From contig NZ_SDMO01000005.1 in the NCBI RefSeq assembly GCF_004798905.1, positions 62,001 to 126,000 on the forward strand: DNA of 64,000 bases, read 5' to 3'. The position numbers and the translations under genes are program-made. Shown here piece by piece: positions 30,465 to 39,286 of the stretch (position 1 is its first letter; each line of letters begins with the position of its first letter). The notes under the pieces were generated by a model. That model searched no databases and was not told where the DNA came from. It was given only the letters and a program-made list of their open reading frames with translations. This DNA is from Halomonas borealis (lineage in GTDB: Bacteria; Pseudomonadota; Gammaproteobacteria; Pseudomonadales; Halomonadaceae).

Positions 30465-31229
30465 ATGGCCAGACGCACCAAGGCCGAAGCCGAAGCCACT
30501 CGCGAGGCCCTGCTGGATGCCGCCGAAGAAGTCTTCTTCGAGAAGGGGGTGGCCCACGCGTCCCTGGAACAGGTCGCCTGCCAGGCCGGCGTGACCCGCG
30601 GCGCCCTGTACTGGCATTTCCGCAACAAGGCCGACCTGTTTCGCGCCATGCTCGACCGGGTACGCATGCCCTTCGAGGAACTGGTCGCCGCGAGTGGAGC
30701 CGACATTGCCAATCCCCTCGATGCCATCAGACAAGGTTGCCAACAAGGTGTGCAGCGCCTAGAACAACCACGACATCGGCGGGTGCATGCGATCCTGCTG
30801 CATCGCTGCGAGTTCTTCAGTGACATCGACCCCCAGTCGATGCAGGAGGAAATGGCACGCGACTGCCTGGATGCCCTGCATGACTACTTCACCACCGCCC
30901 GCCAGCTAACGCTGCTGCGTGACGACATCAGCCCCGAACTCGCCACTCGCCTGCTGCAGTCGACCCTCAGCGGCCTCTACCACGACTGGCTGCGCGACAC
31001 CGCGGCCTTTTCACTGCTTGAGCGCAGCACCGAACTGGTCGACGCCCAGCTGTATCTCCTCACTCGCCCCCCCCGCTTCAAGCTGACGGCCGCGAATCAC
31101 CGTGGCGACTCTCCTGTGTCGCCCTCTCATGGCGCTCCAGCAGATGCAGCCGCACCAGCCGCGTGCGCGCATCCAGGTAGTCCTCCTCCCGTACCGAGCG
31201 GTACGCCTCCTGCCCCGCCAGGTACTTGA
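30465..31229 (+). CDS. TetR/AcrR-family repressor with an unusual C-terminal extension
   Basis: A 254-residue regulator. Residues 8-55 are the TetR helix-turn-helix (EALLDAAEEVFFEKG, SLEQVACQAGVTRGALYWHFRNKADLF), close to AcrR/TtgR/NalC-type efflux regulators. The ligand domain ends near residue 206 (YLLTRPPRFKL). The last about 48 residues are Pro/Ala/Ser/Gly-rich and are encoded on the strand opposite the 3' end of the neighbouring membrane gene, a 152-bp convergent overlap. The extension looks like read-through after loss of an older stop codon. Probable role: repressor of the tolC-acrAB type pump at 31971-37921, because a similar palindrome precedes both it and the pump genes. Inducing ligand unknown. 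Confidence 0.88.
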   Translation: MARRTKAEAEATREALLDAAEEVFFEKGVAHASLEQVACQAGVTRGALYWHFRNKADLFRAMLDRVRMPFEELVAASGADIANPLDAIRQGCQQGVQRLEQPRHRRVHAILLHRCEFFSDIDPQSMQEEMARDCLDALHDYFTTARQLTLLRDDISPELATRLLQSTLSGLYHDWLRDTAAFSLLERSTELVDAQLYLLTRPPRFKLTAANHRGDSPVSPSHGAPADAAAPAACAHPGSPPPVPSGTPPAPPGT

Positions 31230-31776
31230 CCAACACACGCGTGTCGCCGAGGCTCGGCCGATTGCCTGCCTTACCCAGCAGCCGTACCTCACGGCCGGGA
31301 TCATCGCCCAGCTCGGCGACCGCTCCCTCGTCGTCCACCCGCATGACCCGCACGCGCTCACCCAACAGGCAGCGCCGCGACAGGCTGGGATGGCGATGCA
31401 GGCGACGATGTAGCCGGCGGCAGGCCCCCGACGCCAGCGGCGAGGCCAGCGCGAAGGCGGCCCAAATCACCGCCATCCCAAGCGGCACCCGGAACAAGCC
31501 GAGTGGAAGCGGGCCCAACACCGCTACCTCGGCGACCAGCGCCAACAACGACGCCAGGATCACCAGCATGCTCAGCGCCAGCGAAGCTGGCACTCCGGCG
31601 AACCCCAGCGACACCAGGGCGCTGGCCAGGGTGTCGTTGCGCAGGCTGTCACGCTCGAACAGCTCCACCGGCGCCAGACGCAGCACCACCAGCAGCCAAT
31701 AGACGACCAGCAGCCCCAGCAGCAGGGTGAAGACGATCAGCGGAAAGCTCAGGGCGAGTGAAGTAAGGGTGTTCAT
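31078..31776 (-). CDS. Inner-membrane protein with C-terminal OB-like domain (NfeD/YqiJ-like)
   Basis: A 232-residue protein. It has an N-terminal hydrophobic helix (8-32), a pair of helices (about 60-110), then a soluble part (about 130-205) with ERVRVMRVDDEGAVAELGD and DTRVLVKYL, resembling the OB fold of NfeD/YqiJ proteins that partner with flotillin-like band-7 proteins. No flotillin gene is adjacent. GGAGGAG precedes the chosen ATG; the longer upstream frame is discarded. Its last 152 bp are antisense to the TetR gene. Assignment is by architecture only. Confidence 0.65.
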   Translation of the reverse strand: MNTLTSLALSFPLIVFTLLLGLLVVYWLLVVLRLAPVELFERDSLRNDTLASALVSLGFAGVPASLALSMLVILASLLALVAEVAVLGPLPLGLFRVPLGMAVIWAAFALASPLASGACRRLHRRLHRHPSLSRRCLLGERVRVMRVDDEGAVAELGDDPGREVRLLGKAGNRPSLGDTRVLVKYLAGQEAYRSVREEDYLDARTRLVRLHLLERHERATQESRHGDSRPSA

Positions 31777-31913
31777 GACGGCTCCTCCCATGCGGCCGAT
31801 TAGCCGGCAAAGTGTCTTCCTCCCTTCAGCGTAGCGGCCCACCGGCAACGCGCAACGCCCCACTTTGGTCGCATACCACCGCCCCGCTCGCCTCTCGGCG
31901 GCCCCGCCCAACG

Positions 31914-31948
31914 AAAACGGGCACCGCCTCCTTGGGAGGCGGTGCCCG
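31914..31948 (-). terminator. Terminator after the RND pump operon
   Basis: A near-perfect long stem CGGGCACCGCCTCC/GGAGGCGGTGCCCG with a loop of a few bases, followed on the minus strand by TTTTCGT. 23 bp after the acrB-like stop. Confidence 0.9.
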
Positions 31949-31970
31949 TCGACTCAGGCGATGGCCCGGG

Positions 31971-34900
31971 TCACTTCGTGTCGTTCTCCAGCGCCGGGCG
32001 CTCATCGGACCGCTGGCCATCGCTCTTGCGCTTCAAGCCGTCGGCGACCCTCGCGATCATGGCGTAGAAGGTCGGCACGAACAGGCTGCCGAGCACCGCC
32101 ACCGATGCCATGCCTATCGCCACCGTGGTGCCGATGTGATGGCTGCTGGTGTCGCTTGCCCCGGTGGCCACCATCAACGGCAGAGTACCGAAGATGAAGG
32201 CCAGCGAGGTCATGACGATCGGCCGGAAGCGTAGCTCCGCCGCCGTGATGGCCGCCTCACGGATCGTCTTGCCCATCTCGCGGCGCTGCAACTCGGCGAA
32301 CTCGACGATCAGGATGGCGTTCTTGGCCGCAAGCCCGACCACCACCAGCATGCCGATCTGCACGTAGACGCTGGTATCCAGCCCGCGCAGGGCGATGCCA
32401 CCGATGCCCCCAAGGAAGGCAAAAGGCGTCGCCGTCAGCACCGCCAGCGGCAGCGACCAGCTCTCGTACTGGGCCGCCAGGATCAAGAACACCATCAGCA
32501 GGCCGAAGACGATGGCCAGCGTCGCGGCGCTGCCCGCCTGACTCTCCTGGTAGGCGGTGCCGGTCCACCCCATGCCCCAACCATCGCCGAGTTGTTCCGC
32601 GACGATCTCCTCCATGGCGGAAATTGCCTGCCCCGAGCTGTAGCCCGGCGCCGGACCGCCCTGGAACTGGGCACCCGGATAGACGCCGAAGCGCGTCATG
32701 ACCGCCGGTGCGGTCTGGCGATTCAGGGTCACGAACTCGGATAACGGGATGCGATTGCCGTCGCCACCCCGAACATAGACGTTAGAGATGTCGTCCGGTG
32801 TCTTGCGGAACTCATCCTCGTTCTGCAGGTAGACCTGGAAGTTGCGGCCCTGATAACTGAAGTAGTTAACGAAGCCATTGCCGAACGTGCTGCCCAGCGT
32901 CGAGTTAAGCGCCTCGAGCGACACGCCATAGCTCAACGCCTTCTGCCGATCGATCTCGGCACGGAAGGACGGTACGTTGACGTTGAAGGTAGTGAACACC
33001 CGCTTCAACGCCGGATGCTCTGCGGCCGTCTGCATCACCTTCATCGACGCCTGGAAGAGCTCCTGAGGCGAGGCGCCCTCGAAGGACTGCAGGTAACCGG
33101 TGAAGCCACCGGTGGTCGACAGCCCCATGATCGGCGGCATGTTGAAGGCCATCGCCGAGCCGCCCTCGATCCGCGCGCCGAACTGCATGATCTTGCCGAT
33201 CAGCTGGGTGGCACTGATGTCACGCTCGCTCCAGGGCTCCAGGTTGACGAAGATGATCCCCCGGGCGGTATTCACCGAGCTCGACAGCATGTCGTACCCG
33301 GCGACCGCCGAGGAATACTTCACGCCTGGTACTTCCTCGATGGCCGCGCTGAGCTCGCTCATGTAGTCCCGCGTCCGCGACAGAGAGGCGGAGTCCGGCA
33401 ACTGCACGGCGGCCAGCACGATGCCCTGGTCGGTCTCGGGCACCAGCGTCGAGGGCGTGGTGGAATACAGCCACCAGGAGCCCGCCCCCACCAGGGCGGT
33501 CAACAGCAACGCCAGACCCCAGAAGCGCACCAGTGCCTTGACGATCACCATGTAGACCGTGGTGATGCCGGCGAACAGGCGGTCGAACAGTCGCAGCGGC
33601 GTACGCACCGCGCGCTTGAACGCCGTCTCCTTGGTGTGCAGGTCATGCTTGATGAAGATCGCCGACAGCGCCGGCGTAAAGGTCAGCGCCATCAGCGCCG
33701 AGAAGGCCACCGAGATGGCGACGGTCAAGGCGAACTGCTGGTAGATCTGACCGCTGAAGCCACCCAGGAAGGCCACCGGCACGAATACCGCGGCCATGAT
33801 CAGCGACGTGGCGATGACCGGCCCGCCGACCTCTTTCATGGCCTGGACCGTCGCCTGGCGGACGGTGACCTCCTCATCCTCGCCGAGCACCCGTTCGACG
33901 TTCTCCACCACCAGGATCGCATCGTCGACCACGATGCCGATCGACAACACCAAGGCGAACAGCGTCAGCAGGTTGATCGAGAAACCGAAGACGTAGAAGC
34001 CGGCGAAGGTCGCCAGCACCGAGACCGGCACCACCGACATGGCGATGACCGTGAAGCGCCAGTTCTGCAGGAAGATGAACAGAATGACGCCGACGATCAG
34101 GAAGGCCTCGATGAAGGTGTGATAGACCGTCTCCACCGAGGCATCGATGAACTGTGTGGTGTCATAGGGCACCACGTAATCGAGCCCCGGTGGGAAGCGT
34201 CCGGACAGCTCTTCCATCTTGGCTTCGACCAGCTTGGCGGTCTCCAGGGCGTTGGCGCCGGGCTGCTGGTTGATGATGATCGGCGCCATGGTGCCGCCAT
34301 TGAGCCGTGCCTCGACGCCGTAGAAGGAAGCCCCTAGCTCGATACGCGCCACGTCGTCCAGGCGCAGCGCCGAGCCATCCGGGTTGGTGCGCAGGAAGAT
34401 ATCGCGGAAATCGTCGACATCGGTCAGGCGCCCGCCGGCGGTGATGGTATAGGTGAAGGCCCGCGGCTCCGACTGCGGCGTCGCCGCCAGGCTACCCGCC
34501 GGGACCTCGGTGTTCTGGGCGCGTATCGCGCTACCCACCTCGGAAGGCGTCAGGTCGTACTGCGCCAGCTTGTCCGGATCCATCCAGATACGCATGGCGA
34601 ACTCGCCGCCACCCAGCACCTCGGCCTCACCGACACCCTGCACCTGGCGCAGCTCATCCAGCAGGTTGAGAGTGGCGTAGTTCTGCAGGTAGATGCGGTC
34701 GTAGTCATCCTCGGGCGAGGTCAATGCCACCAGCATCAGGATCGAGCTGGAACGCAGCTCTACCGTCACGCCCTGGTCCTGTACCGCATCAGGCAGCTGG
34801 GAGAGCGCTCCCTGCACACGGTTGTTGACGTTGATGGTGTTGATGTCGCCATCGGTGCCGATATCGAAGGCCACCGAGAGGCTCATCGAGCCATTATCGG

Positions 34901-35153
34901 CGCTGTTCGAGGTCATGTAGAGCATGTCCTCGACGCCGTTGATGGCCTCGGCGAGCGGTGCGGCCACCGTCTGCGCCACGGTCTCGGCGTCCGCCCCGGG
35001 GAAGGTGGCATTGACCGACACCGTAGGCGGCACAACACTCGGGTACTGCTCGACCGGCAGCACCCGCATGCTCATCAACCCGATCACCGTCAGGATGATC
35101 GCCAGCACCGTGGCGAAGATCGGCCGCTTGATGAAGAAGTTGGAGAAGTTCAT
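31971..35153 (-). CDS. RND multidrug efflux permease (HAE-1, AcrB/MexB type)
   Basis: A 1060-residue inner-membrane proton/drug antiporter, trimeric in the family. It starts with the typical MNFSNFFIKRPIFATVLAI, and transmembrane helix 4 carries the proton-relay pair Asp410/Asp411 in SIGIVVDDAILVVENVER. The two large periplasmic loops and twelve transmembrane helices are in the usual places, and GLAAKNAILIVEFAEL marks the second half. The final about 30 residues are hydrophilic and Asp/Glu/Lys/Arg-rich. Its ATG overlaps the adaptor stop (ATGA). With the adaptor and the TolC-like protein it forms one tripartite pump; substrates cannot be inferred. Confidence 0.96.
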   Translation of the reverse strand: MNFSNFFIKRPIFATVLAIILTVIGLMSMRVLPVEQYPSVVPPTVSVNATFPGADAETVAQTVAAPLAEAINGVEDMLYMTSNSADNGSMSLSVAFDIGTDGDINTINVNNRVQGALSQLPDAVQDQGVTVELRSSSILMLVALTSPEDDYDRIYLQNYATLNLLDELRQVQGVGEAEVLGGGEFAMRIWMDPDKLAQYDLTPSEVGSAIRAQNTEVPAGSLAATPQSEPRAFTYTITAGGRLTDVDDFRDIFLRTNPDGSALRLDDVARIELGASFYGVEARLNGGTMAPIIINQQPGANALETAKLVEAKMEELSGRFPPGLDYVVPYDTTQFIDASVETVYHTFIEAFLIVGVILFIFLQNWRFTVIAMSVVPVSVLATFAGFYVFGFSINLLTLFALVLSIGIVVDDAILVVENVERVLGEDEEVTVRQATVQAMKEVGGPVIATSLIMAAVFVPVAFLGGFSGQIYQQFALTVAISVAFSALMALTFTPALSAIFIKHDLHTKETAFKRAVRTPLRLFDRLFAGITTVYMVIVKALVRFWGLALLLTALVGAGSWWLYSTTPSTLVPETDQGIVLAAVQLPDSASLSRTRDYMSELSAAIEEVPGVKYSSAVAGYDMLSSSVNTARGIIFVNLEPWSERDISATQLIGKIMQFGARIEGGSAMAFNMPPIMGLSTTGGFTGYLQSFEGASPQELFQASMKVMQTAAEHPALKRVFTTFNVNVPSFRAEIDRQKALSYGVSLEALNSTLGSTFGNGFVNYFSYQGRNFQVYLQNEDEFRKTPDDISNVYVRGGDGNRIPLSEFVTLNRQTAPAVMTRFGVYPGAQFQGGPAPGYSSGQAISAMEEIVAEQLGDGWGMGWTGTAYQESQAGSAATLAIVFGLLMVFLILAAQYESWSLPLAVLTATPFAFLGGIGGIALRGLDTSVYVQIGMLVVVGLAAKNAILIVEFAELQRREMGKTIREAAITAAELRFRPIVMTSLAFIFGTLPLMVATGASDTSSHHIGTTVAIGMASVAVLGSLFVPTFYAMIARVADGLKRKSDGQRSDERPALENDTK

Positions 35154-36385
35154 TGCGCCGCGTCCTCTTCACTCGACGCGGCGCGTTCATCGGCGGGCGC
35201 GCCCTGGCCCTGCGCCGGCTGCTGGCCGGTGGCCTGACGGACCAACGCCTCGGCGTCGCCATCGAACTCGCGGGGCTCGATCGGCATACCGGGCTCGACG
35301 TCCGCCGGATTGCCGACCATCACGCGCTCACCCGCTTCTACGCCACCGTTGAGAACCTGCCAGGGGCCGGCCAGCTCGCCGAGCTCCACCGGCCGCGCCC
35401 GGGCCACGTCGTCCTCGTCGAGCACGAACACCTGGGGGCCCATCAATCCCTGGCTCATGGCGAGCTCGGGGACGGCCAGCACCTCGAAGCGCTTCAGCCC
35501 TTCCACTCGCACCCGCACGAACTGGCCGGGGAGCACCGCGCCCTCGGGGTTGTCGAAGGCGGCCTTGGCCTGGACGGTGCTGGTGTCCTCGTCGACCCGC
35601 GAGGCCAAGAAGTCCAGATGCCCCTCGAGGCGATCCTCGCCCCCTGGCAGTACCAGTCGCGCGCCTATCTCGCCGATCGGCTGGTCCTTGAGCTGGCGAC
35701 GCAGCGCGAAGGCATCCTCCTGAGGTAGCTGGAAACGCACCTCGAGCGGGTCCAGCGGGGTGATGGTCGCAAGCTCGGTCCCCGAATTGACCAGATTGCC
35801 GACATTGACCTCACTGAGGCCGATGGCGCCGCTGACCGGTGCGGTCACGTCGGCATACTCCAGATTGATGCGCGCGCTGGCCAGCGCCGCCTCGGCCTGC
35901 GCCACGCTGGAGCGTGCCACGTTGAGATCGGCCTGAGCCTGATCGACCTGCTGGCGACTCACCGAGTTCTGACGCAGCAGCTGCTGGAAGCGGTTGGCAT
36001 CGCGACGCGCCCGCACCAGCTCGGCCTCGGCGCTCGCCAGGTCGGCCTCGCGCTGCGACACCGTCGCCTGATACACATCCGGCTCGATGGCATACAGGCT
36101 CTCGCCTTTCTCCACGATGTCACCGGGCTCGAAGAGACGCTTTTCGAGAAAGCCGGTGACACGAGCCACCAGCGTCACCTCGGTATCGCTGCGCAGCTGG
36201 GCCGGGTAGGACTTGTCCAGCGGAATATCCTGTGGCGCCAGCGTCGCCACCGGCTTGGGTTGGGGAGGCTGCTCGCCGCCCTCGCCCTGTGACTGAGCAG
36301 CCTCGTCCTGGCCACAAGCGGCCAGCAGTACGCCAGCCGCCAACGCCAGCAGCCCGGCTCGACTGCGTCGAAGAGTTGTATTCAT
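35150..36385 (-). CDS. RND efflux periplasmic adaptor lipoprotein (AcrA/MexA type)
   Basis: A 411-residue membrane-fusion protein. Lipobox LLAAC places the lipid anchor at Cys24. Domains: lipoyl halves flanking a long alpha-hairpin (about 85-165, QREADLASAEAELVRARRDANRF and QADLNVARSSVAQAEAALASA), beta-barrel (about 190-270) and membrane-proximal domain. The tail after residue 365 is Glu/Ala/Gln-rich. It links the permease to the outer-membrane channel. Second gene of the tolC-acrA-acrB order, 90 bp after the channel gene with a TetR-type operator in that gap. Confidence 0.94.
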   Translation of the reverse strand: MNTTLRRSRAGLLALAAGVLLAACGQDEAAQSQGEGGEQPPQPKPVATLAPQDIPLDKSYPAQLRSDTEVTLVARVTGFLEKRLFEPGDIVEKGESLYAIEPDVYQATVSQREADLASAEAELVRARRDANRFQQLLRQNSVSRQQVDQAQADLNVARSSVAQAEAALASARINLEYADVTAPVSGAIGLSEVNVGNLVNSGTELATITPLDPLEVRFQLPQEDAFALRRQLKDQPIGEIGARLVLPGGEDRLEGHLDFLASRVDEDTSTVQAKAAFDNPEGAVLPGQFVRVRVEGLKRFEVLAVPELAMSQGLMGPQVFVLDEDDVARARPVELGELAGPWQVLNGGVEAGERVMVGNPADVEPGMPIEPREFDGDAEALVRQATGQQPAQGQGAPADERAASSEEDAAQ

Positions 36386-36447
36386 GCCAGATTCTCGTTA
36401 AGGGGTCGAACGTCGATGGGATCACACGGCAGGCGCGCATATAAACA

Positions 36448-36467
36448 TACATTCACGCCTGCATGTA
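36448..36467. promoter_or_regulatory. Probable TetR operator 2, between tolC-like and acrA-like genes
   Basis: TACATTCA-CGCC-TGCATGTA: 8-4-8 palindrome, 7 of 8 symmetric, 63 bp upstream of the adaptor gene. Same half-sites as 30391-30410. Confidence 0.65.
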
Positions 36468-36475
36468 AGAAGCTT

Positions 36476-37921
36476 TCATGACTCGGGCTGCGGTGGCGCC
36501 CCGATGTCCATCGCCGCTTCATAGCGGCTATCTTCGTCGGCTCGGGGCAGCGTCAACGACACGCGCCGCTCTTCCGACAGCCAGTCGTTGACCGTCTCGA
36601 TGGCCTCGACATTCAGGGTGCCGGACTGCTGACGCAGGGACAGCAGGTCGATCACGTAGCTGAAGCGCGCATCGGCGTGGTCGGCGATGGCATCGTAGAG
36701 GCGCTGCTCGGCATTGAGCACATCGACGATGTTACGGGTGCCGACCTCATAGCCGGCGCGCGTGGCATCCAGCGCACTCTGATTGGAGACGATCGCCTGG
36801 GCCCGCGCCTCGACGGTGGCCACGTCGTTGGTGACCTGGGTGTACAGTGACCGCACCTGCTGGACGGTCTGGCGACGCTGGTCCTCGAAGTCATACTGGC
36901 TGGATGCCAGGTCATAGGTGGACTGGCGAATGCTGGCGCTGGTGCGGCCGCCGGTGTAGATCGGCAGGCTGAACCGGGCACCGATCTGGCTGGAGGAAGT
37001 ATGCCCCTCCATGTAGTCCTGATCGGTATCGGAGTAGTCATAGTTAGCGAAGGCCTCGACCACCGGCAGGCGCTGAGCCTTGGCGATGTCCACGGCGTCC
37101 TCGGAGACCTCGATGCCGGCCTGGCTGGCCAACACCAGGGGGCTGTTGTCCATCGCCAGGTCGACCCAGGCATCGCGGCCGGTCGGCTGCGGCGGCGTCA
37201 CCGGCATCGCCTCCTGGAGGGCATCGATGCTCTCGTAGCGCTGCCCGGTGAGCCGCTCCAGGGCCTCGAAGCTGACCTGCAGGTCGTTCTCGGCGGCGAT
37301 CCGGTCGGCACGCGACTGATCATAGCTGGCCTGTGCCTCTTCCACCTCGGTGATGGCGATCAAGCCGACATCGAACTGCTCCTGGGCCTGCTCGAGCTGG
37401 CGGCCGATGGCCCGTTCCTGGGCGCGGCGCGCCTCGAGGATCTCGTGGGCCCGCAGGATATCGAAGTAGGCTGAGGTCACATCGATCAGCACCTGCTGCT
37501 CGGTGGCGGCCAGCTGGTAGGTCTGCCGGTCGATCCGGCTCTCGGCCTGATCGACCTCGGCGCTGTTGCCGGCATCGAACAGCGCCTGGGTGGCCTCCAG
37601 GGTCAGCCCGGCGCTGTTGTAGCGATCATCGCCGCTGCCCACGCCGGCTGTCCGGGTCGAGGCGACACTCTCGTAGAGACGATTATGCGCGACCTGCCCC
37701 GAGGCCGAGACCTGGGGCAACAGGTCGCCACGGGCGACATCACGTCCCGCCTCCACGCTATCGAACTGCGAACGCGCCGAGGCCAGGCTGGCGTTATTGT
37801 CGATGGCGTCCCGAGTGATGGTCAGCAGGTCGGCGGCCTGGGCCGGGCCGACCAAAGAGACAGCCAGCAGGCAGGGCAGCAGCACATGCCGCCCCGGCGA
37901 TACCGGACGATACGACTTCAT
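36476..37921 (-). CDS. TolC-family outer-membrane efflux channel
   Basis: A 481-residue protein with a Sec signal (LLPCLLAVSLVGPAQA, cleavage before ADLL) and the twofold-repeated TolC architecture: long coiled-coil helices with QYDFEDQRRQTVQQVRSLYTQV and ALDATRAGYEVGTRNIVDVLNAEQRLYDA, the second being a TolC hallmark. It forms a trimeric beta-barrel and periplasmic tunnel. The start at MKSYRPVS has AAGGA upstream; the longer frame would begin inside operator 3. First gene of the pump operon. Confidence 0.94.
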   Translation of the reverse strand: MKSYRPVSPGRHVLLPCLLAVSLVGPAQAADLLTITRDAIDNNASLASARSQFDSVEAGRDVARGDLLPQVSASGQVAHNRLYESVASTRTAGVGSGDDRYNSAGLTLEATQALFDAGNSAEVDQAESRIDRQTYQLAATEQQVLIDVTSAYFDILRAHEILEARRAQERAIGRQLEQAQEQFDVGLIAITEVEEAQASYDQSRADRIAAENDLQVSFEALERLTGQRYESIDALQEAMPVTPPQPTGRDAWVDLAMDNSPLVLASQAGIEVSEDAVDIAKAQRLPVVEAFANYDYSDTDQDYMEGHTSSSQIGARFSLPIYTGGRTSASIRQSTYDLASSQYDFEDQRRQTVQQVRSLYTQVTNDVATVEARAQAIVSNQSALDATRAGYEVGTRNIVDVLNAEQRLYDAIADHADARFSYVIDLLSLRQQSGTLNVEAIETVNDWLSEERRVSLTLPRADEDSRYEAAMDIGAPPQPES

Positions 37922-38280
37922 CGGCAAGTTCCTTCTACGCAAAGTGGCTAGGAAATATACATTCATTGTCGCATGTTTATTACGTCAATCCATCAACGTT
38001 ATTGTAATTAGCAAGGAAACGACCTTTCTCAGCAAGCCAGCGTGCGCCCTCACCCACGTCGAGCCGGCCTGCATGAGCGAGCAGCGCCCATGACATCTCC
38101 CTCAGGGCCCTGCGCCTTACATGATCCTTCGTCCTATATGACCATAGTAGTCGCGGTGATAGCCGACGTCCGCCACGCAAGCCGAAGTGCTGACTCCAGG
38201 GCCTGTGCCGGCCTTGAGGCTGACGGCGAACGCTATCCTGTGGCACAACGGACGCCGACACCGTTCAACAGGAGACACCC
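37922..38280. other. Gap between the TolC-like gene and the Nif3-like gene
   Basis: 359 bp without a supported gene. The left end carries operator 3 (37958-37977) in the TolC-like promoter region and the right end carries AGGAGACACCC before the Nif3-like ATG. Nothing else recognised. Confidence 0.5.
37958..37977. promoter_or_regulatory. Probable TetR operator 3, upstream of the TolC-like gene
   Basis: TACATTCA-TTGT-CGCATGTT: the left half is identical to operator 2 and the right half keeps GCATGT. 37 bp upstream of the TolC-like ATG. Confidence 0.6.
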
Positions 38281-38592
38281 ATGTACAAGCTAGCCTTCTT
38301 CGTGCCCGTGGAGGACGCCGAGAGCGTCAAGGAGGCCGTCTTCGCCACCGGGGCCGGGCGTATCGGCGATTACGAGGCTTGTTGCTTCCAGACCCCCGGC
38401 ACCGGGCAGTTCCGCCCGCTGTCGGGAGCGGACCCACACATCGGCCGAGTCGGCGATCTGGAGCGCGTGGAAGAGCTCAAGGTGGAGCTGGTCTGCACGG
38501 ATGCGCTGATTCACGAGGCGGTGACGGCCCTGCGGCGTGCCCATCCTTATGAGGAGCCGGCCTACGATGCTTGGCGCCTGGCCGACCTCTAG
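38281..38592 (+). CDS. Small stand-alone Nif3/YqfO-type domain protein
   Basis: A 103-residue protein matching only the CutA-like insertion domain of Nif3-family proteins: YKLAFFVPVEDAESVKEAVFATGAGRIGDYEACCF, then PHIGRVGDLERVEELKVE and ALRRAHPYEEPAYD. The HPYEEPAYD segment is the family hallmark. The metal-binding outer domains of full Nif3 are absent. Stand-alone versions occur in several gammaproteobacteria; function unknown. AGGAG before the ATG. Confidence 0.85.
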   Translation: MYKLAFFVPVEDAESVKEAVFATGAGRIGDYEACCFQTPGTGQFRPLSGADPHIGRVGDLERVEELKVELVCTDALIHEAVTALRRAHPYEEPAYDAWRLADL

Positions 38593-38637
38593 GAGTGATC
38601 TCTCTGTAGTGCCTGTCCGACGCGAGCGCACGAGGCC

Positions 38638-39195
38638 TCAGGCGGAACCGAAGTAGCGCTCGCGGTCCTCGGGGGTAATGTCGCTGACATGCAGCGGGAA
38701 ACCGTCGCCCTGGCGGTCGGCGAAGTAGTGGCGCAGGGTGCACTCGATGGTGGGGAAGGCCAGCATGTCCCAGGGAATCTCCTGCTCCTCGAACAACGCG
38801 ACCTCGAGGCTCTCCGGACCGGCGCCGTAGCCGCCGGCCAGCTCGGCGCGGAAGATCATGAACACCTGGTCGATGTGCGGCAGGTTGATCAGGGTATAGA
38901 GACCATGGATCGCCACCTCGGCCAGGGCTTCCTCCTGCGTCTCGCGGGCCGCCGCCTCGACGGTGGTCTCGGCGTTCTCCATGAACCCCGCCGGCAGCGT
39001 CCAGTAGCCCTTGCGCGGCGCGATGGCACGGCGACACAGTAGCACCCGCGTGCCATGCACCGGCAGGGTGCCGGCGATGATGCGCGGGTTCTGATAATGA
39101 ATGGTCCCGCAGGCCTTGCACCAGAAACGCGGCCGGTCGTCACCCTCGGGAATCGCGAAACGGACCGTTTGTCCACAATGGCTGCAAAAGTTCAT
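38638..39195 (-). CDS. Zinc-ribbon Nudix hydrolase
   Basis: A 185-residue protein with a zinc ribbon (Cys4, Cys7, Cys26, Cys29) and a Nudix box GFMENAETTVEAAARETQEEAL (GX5EX7REUXEE). Related to NudC-like NADH/NAD-cap pyrophosphatases but shorter; similar small proteins are annotated as ADP-ribose or dinucleotide pyrophosphatases. The start MNFCSHCG is the natural one since it opens the zinc ribbon; a long upstream frame is antisense to the next gene. Divergent from the other Nudix gene. Confidence 0.88.
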   Translation of the reverse strand: MNFCSHCGQTVRFAIPEGDDRPRFWCKACGTIHYQNPRIIAGTLPVHGTRVLLCRRAIAPRKGYWTLPAGFMENAETTVEAAARETQEEALAEVAIHGLYTLINLPHIDQVFMIFRAELAGGYGAGPESLEVALFEEQEIPWDMLAFPTIECTLRHYFADRQGDGFPLHVSDITPEDRERYFGSA

Positions 39196-39286
39196 GGCGC
39201 TCCCTGACAGGCTGGCGGCAGGCATACCGAGGCTTGACGCCGCACACGGCGACTGGGTAAAAGGGATGAAACCCGACGGAATCACC

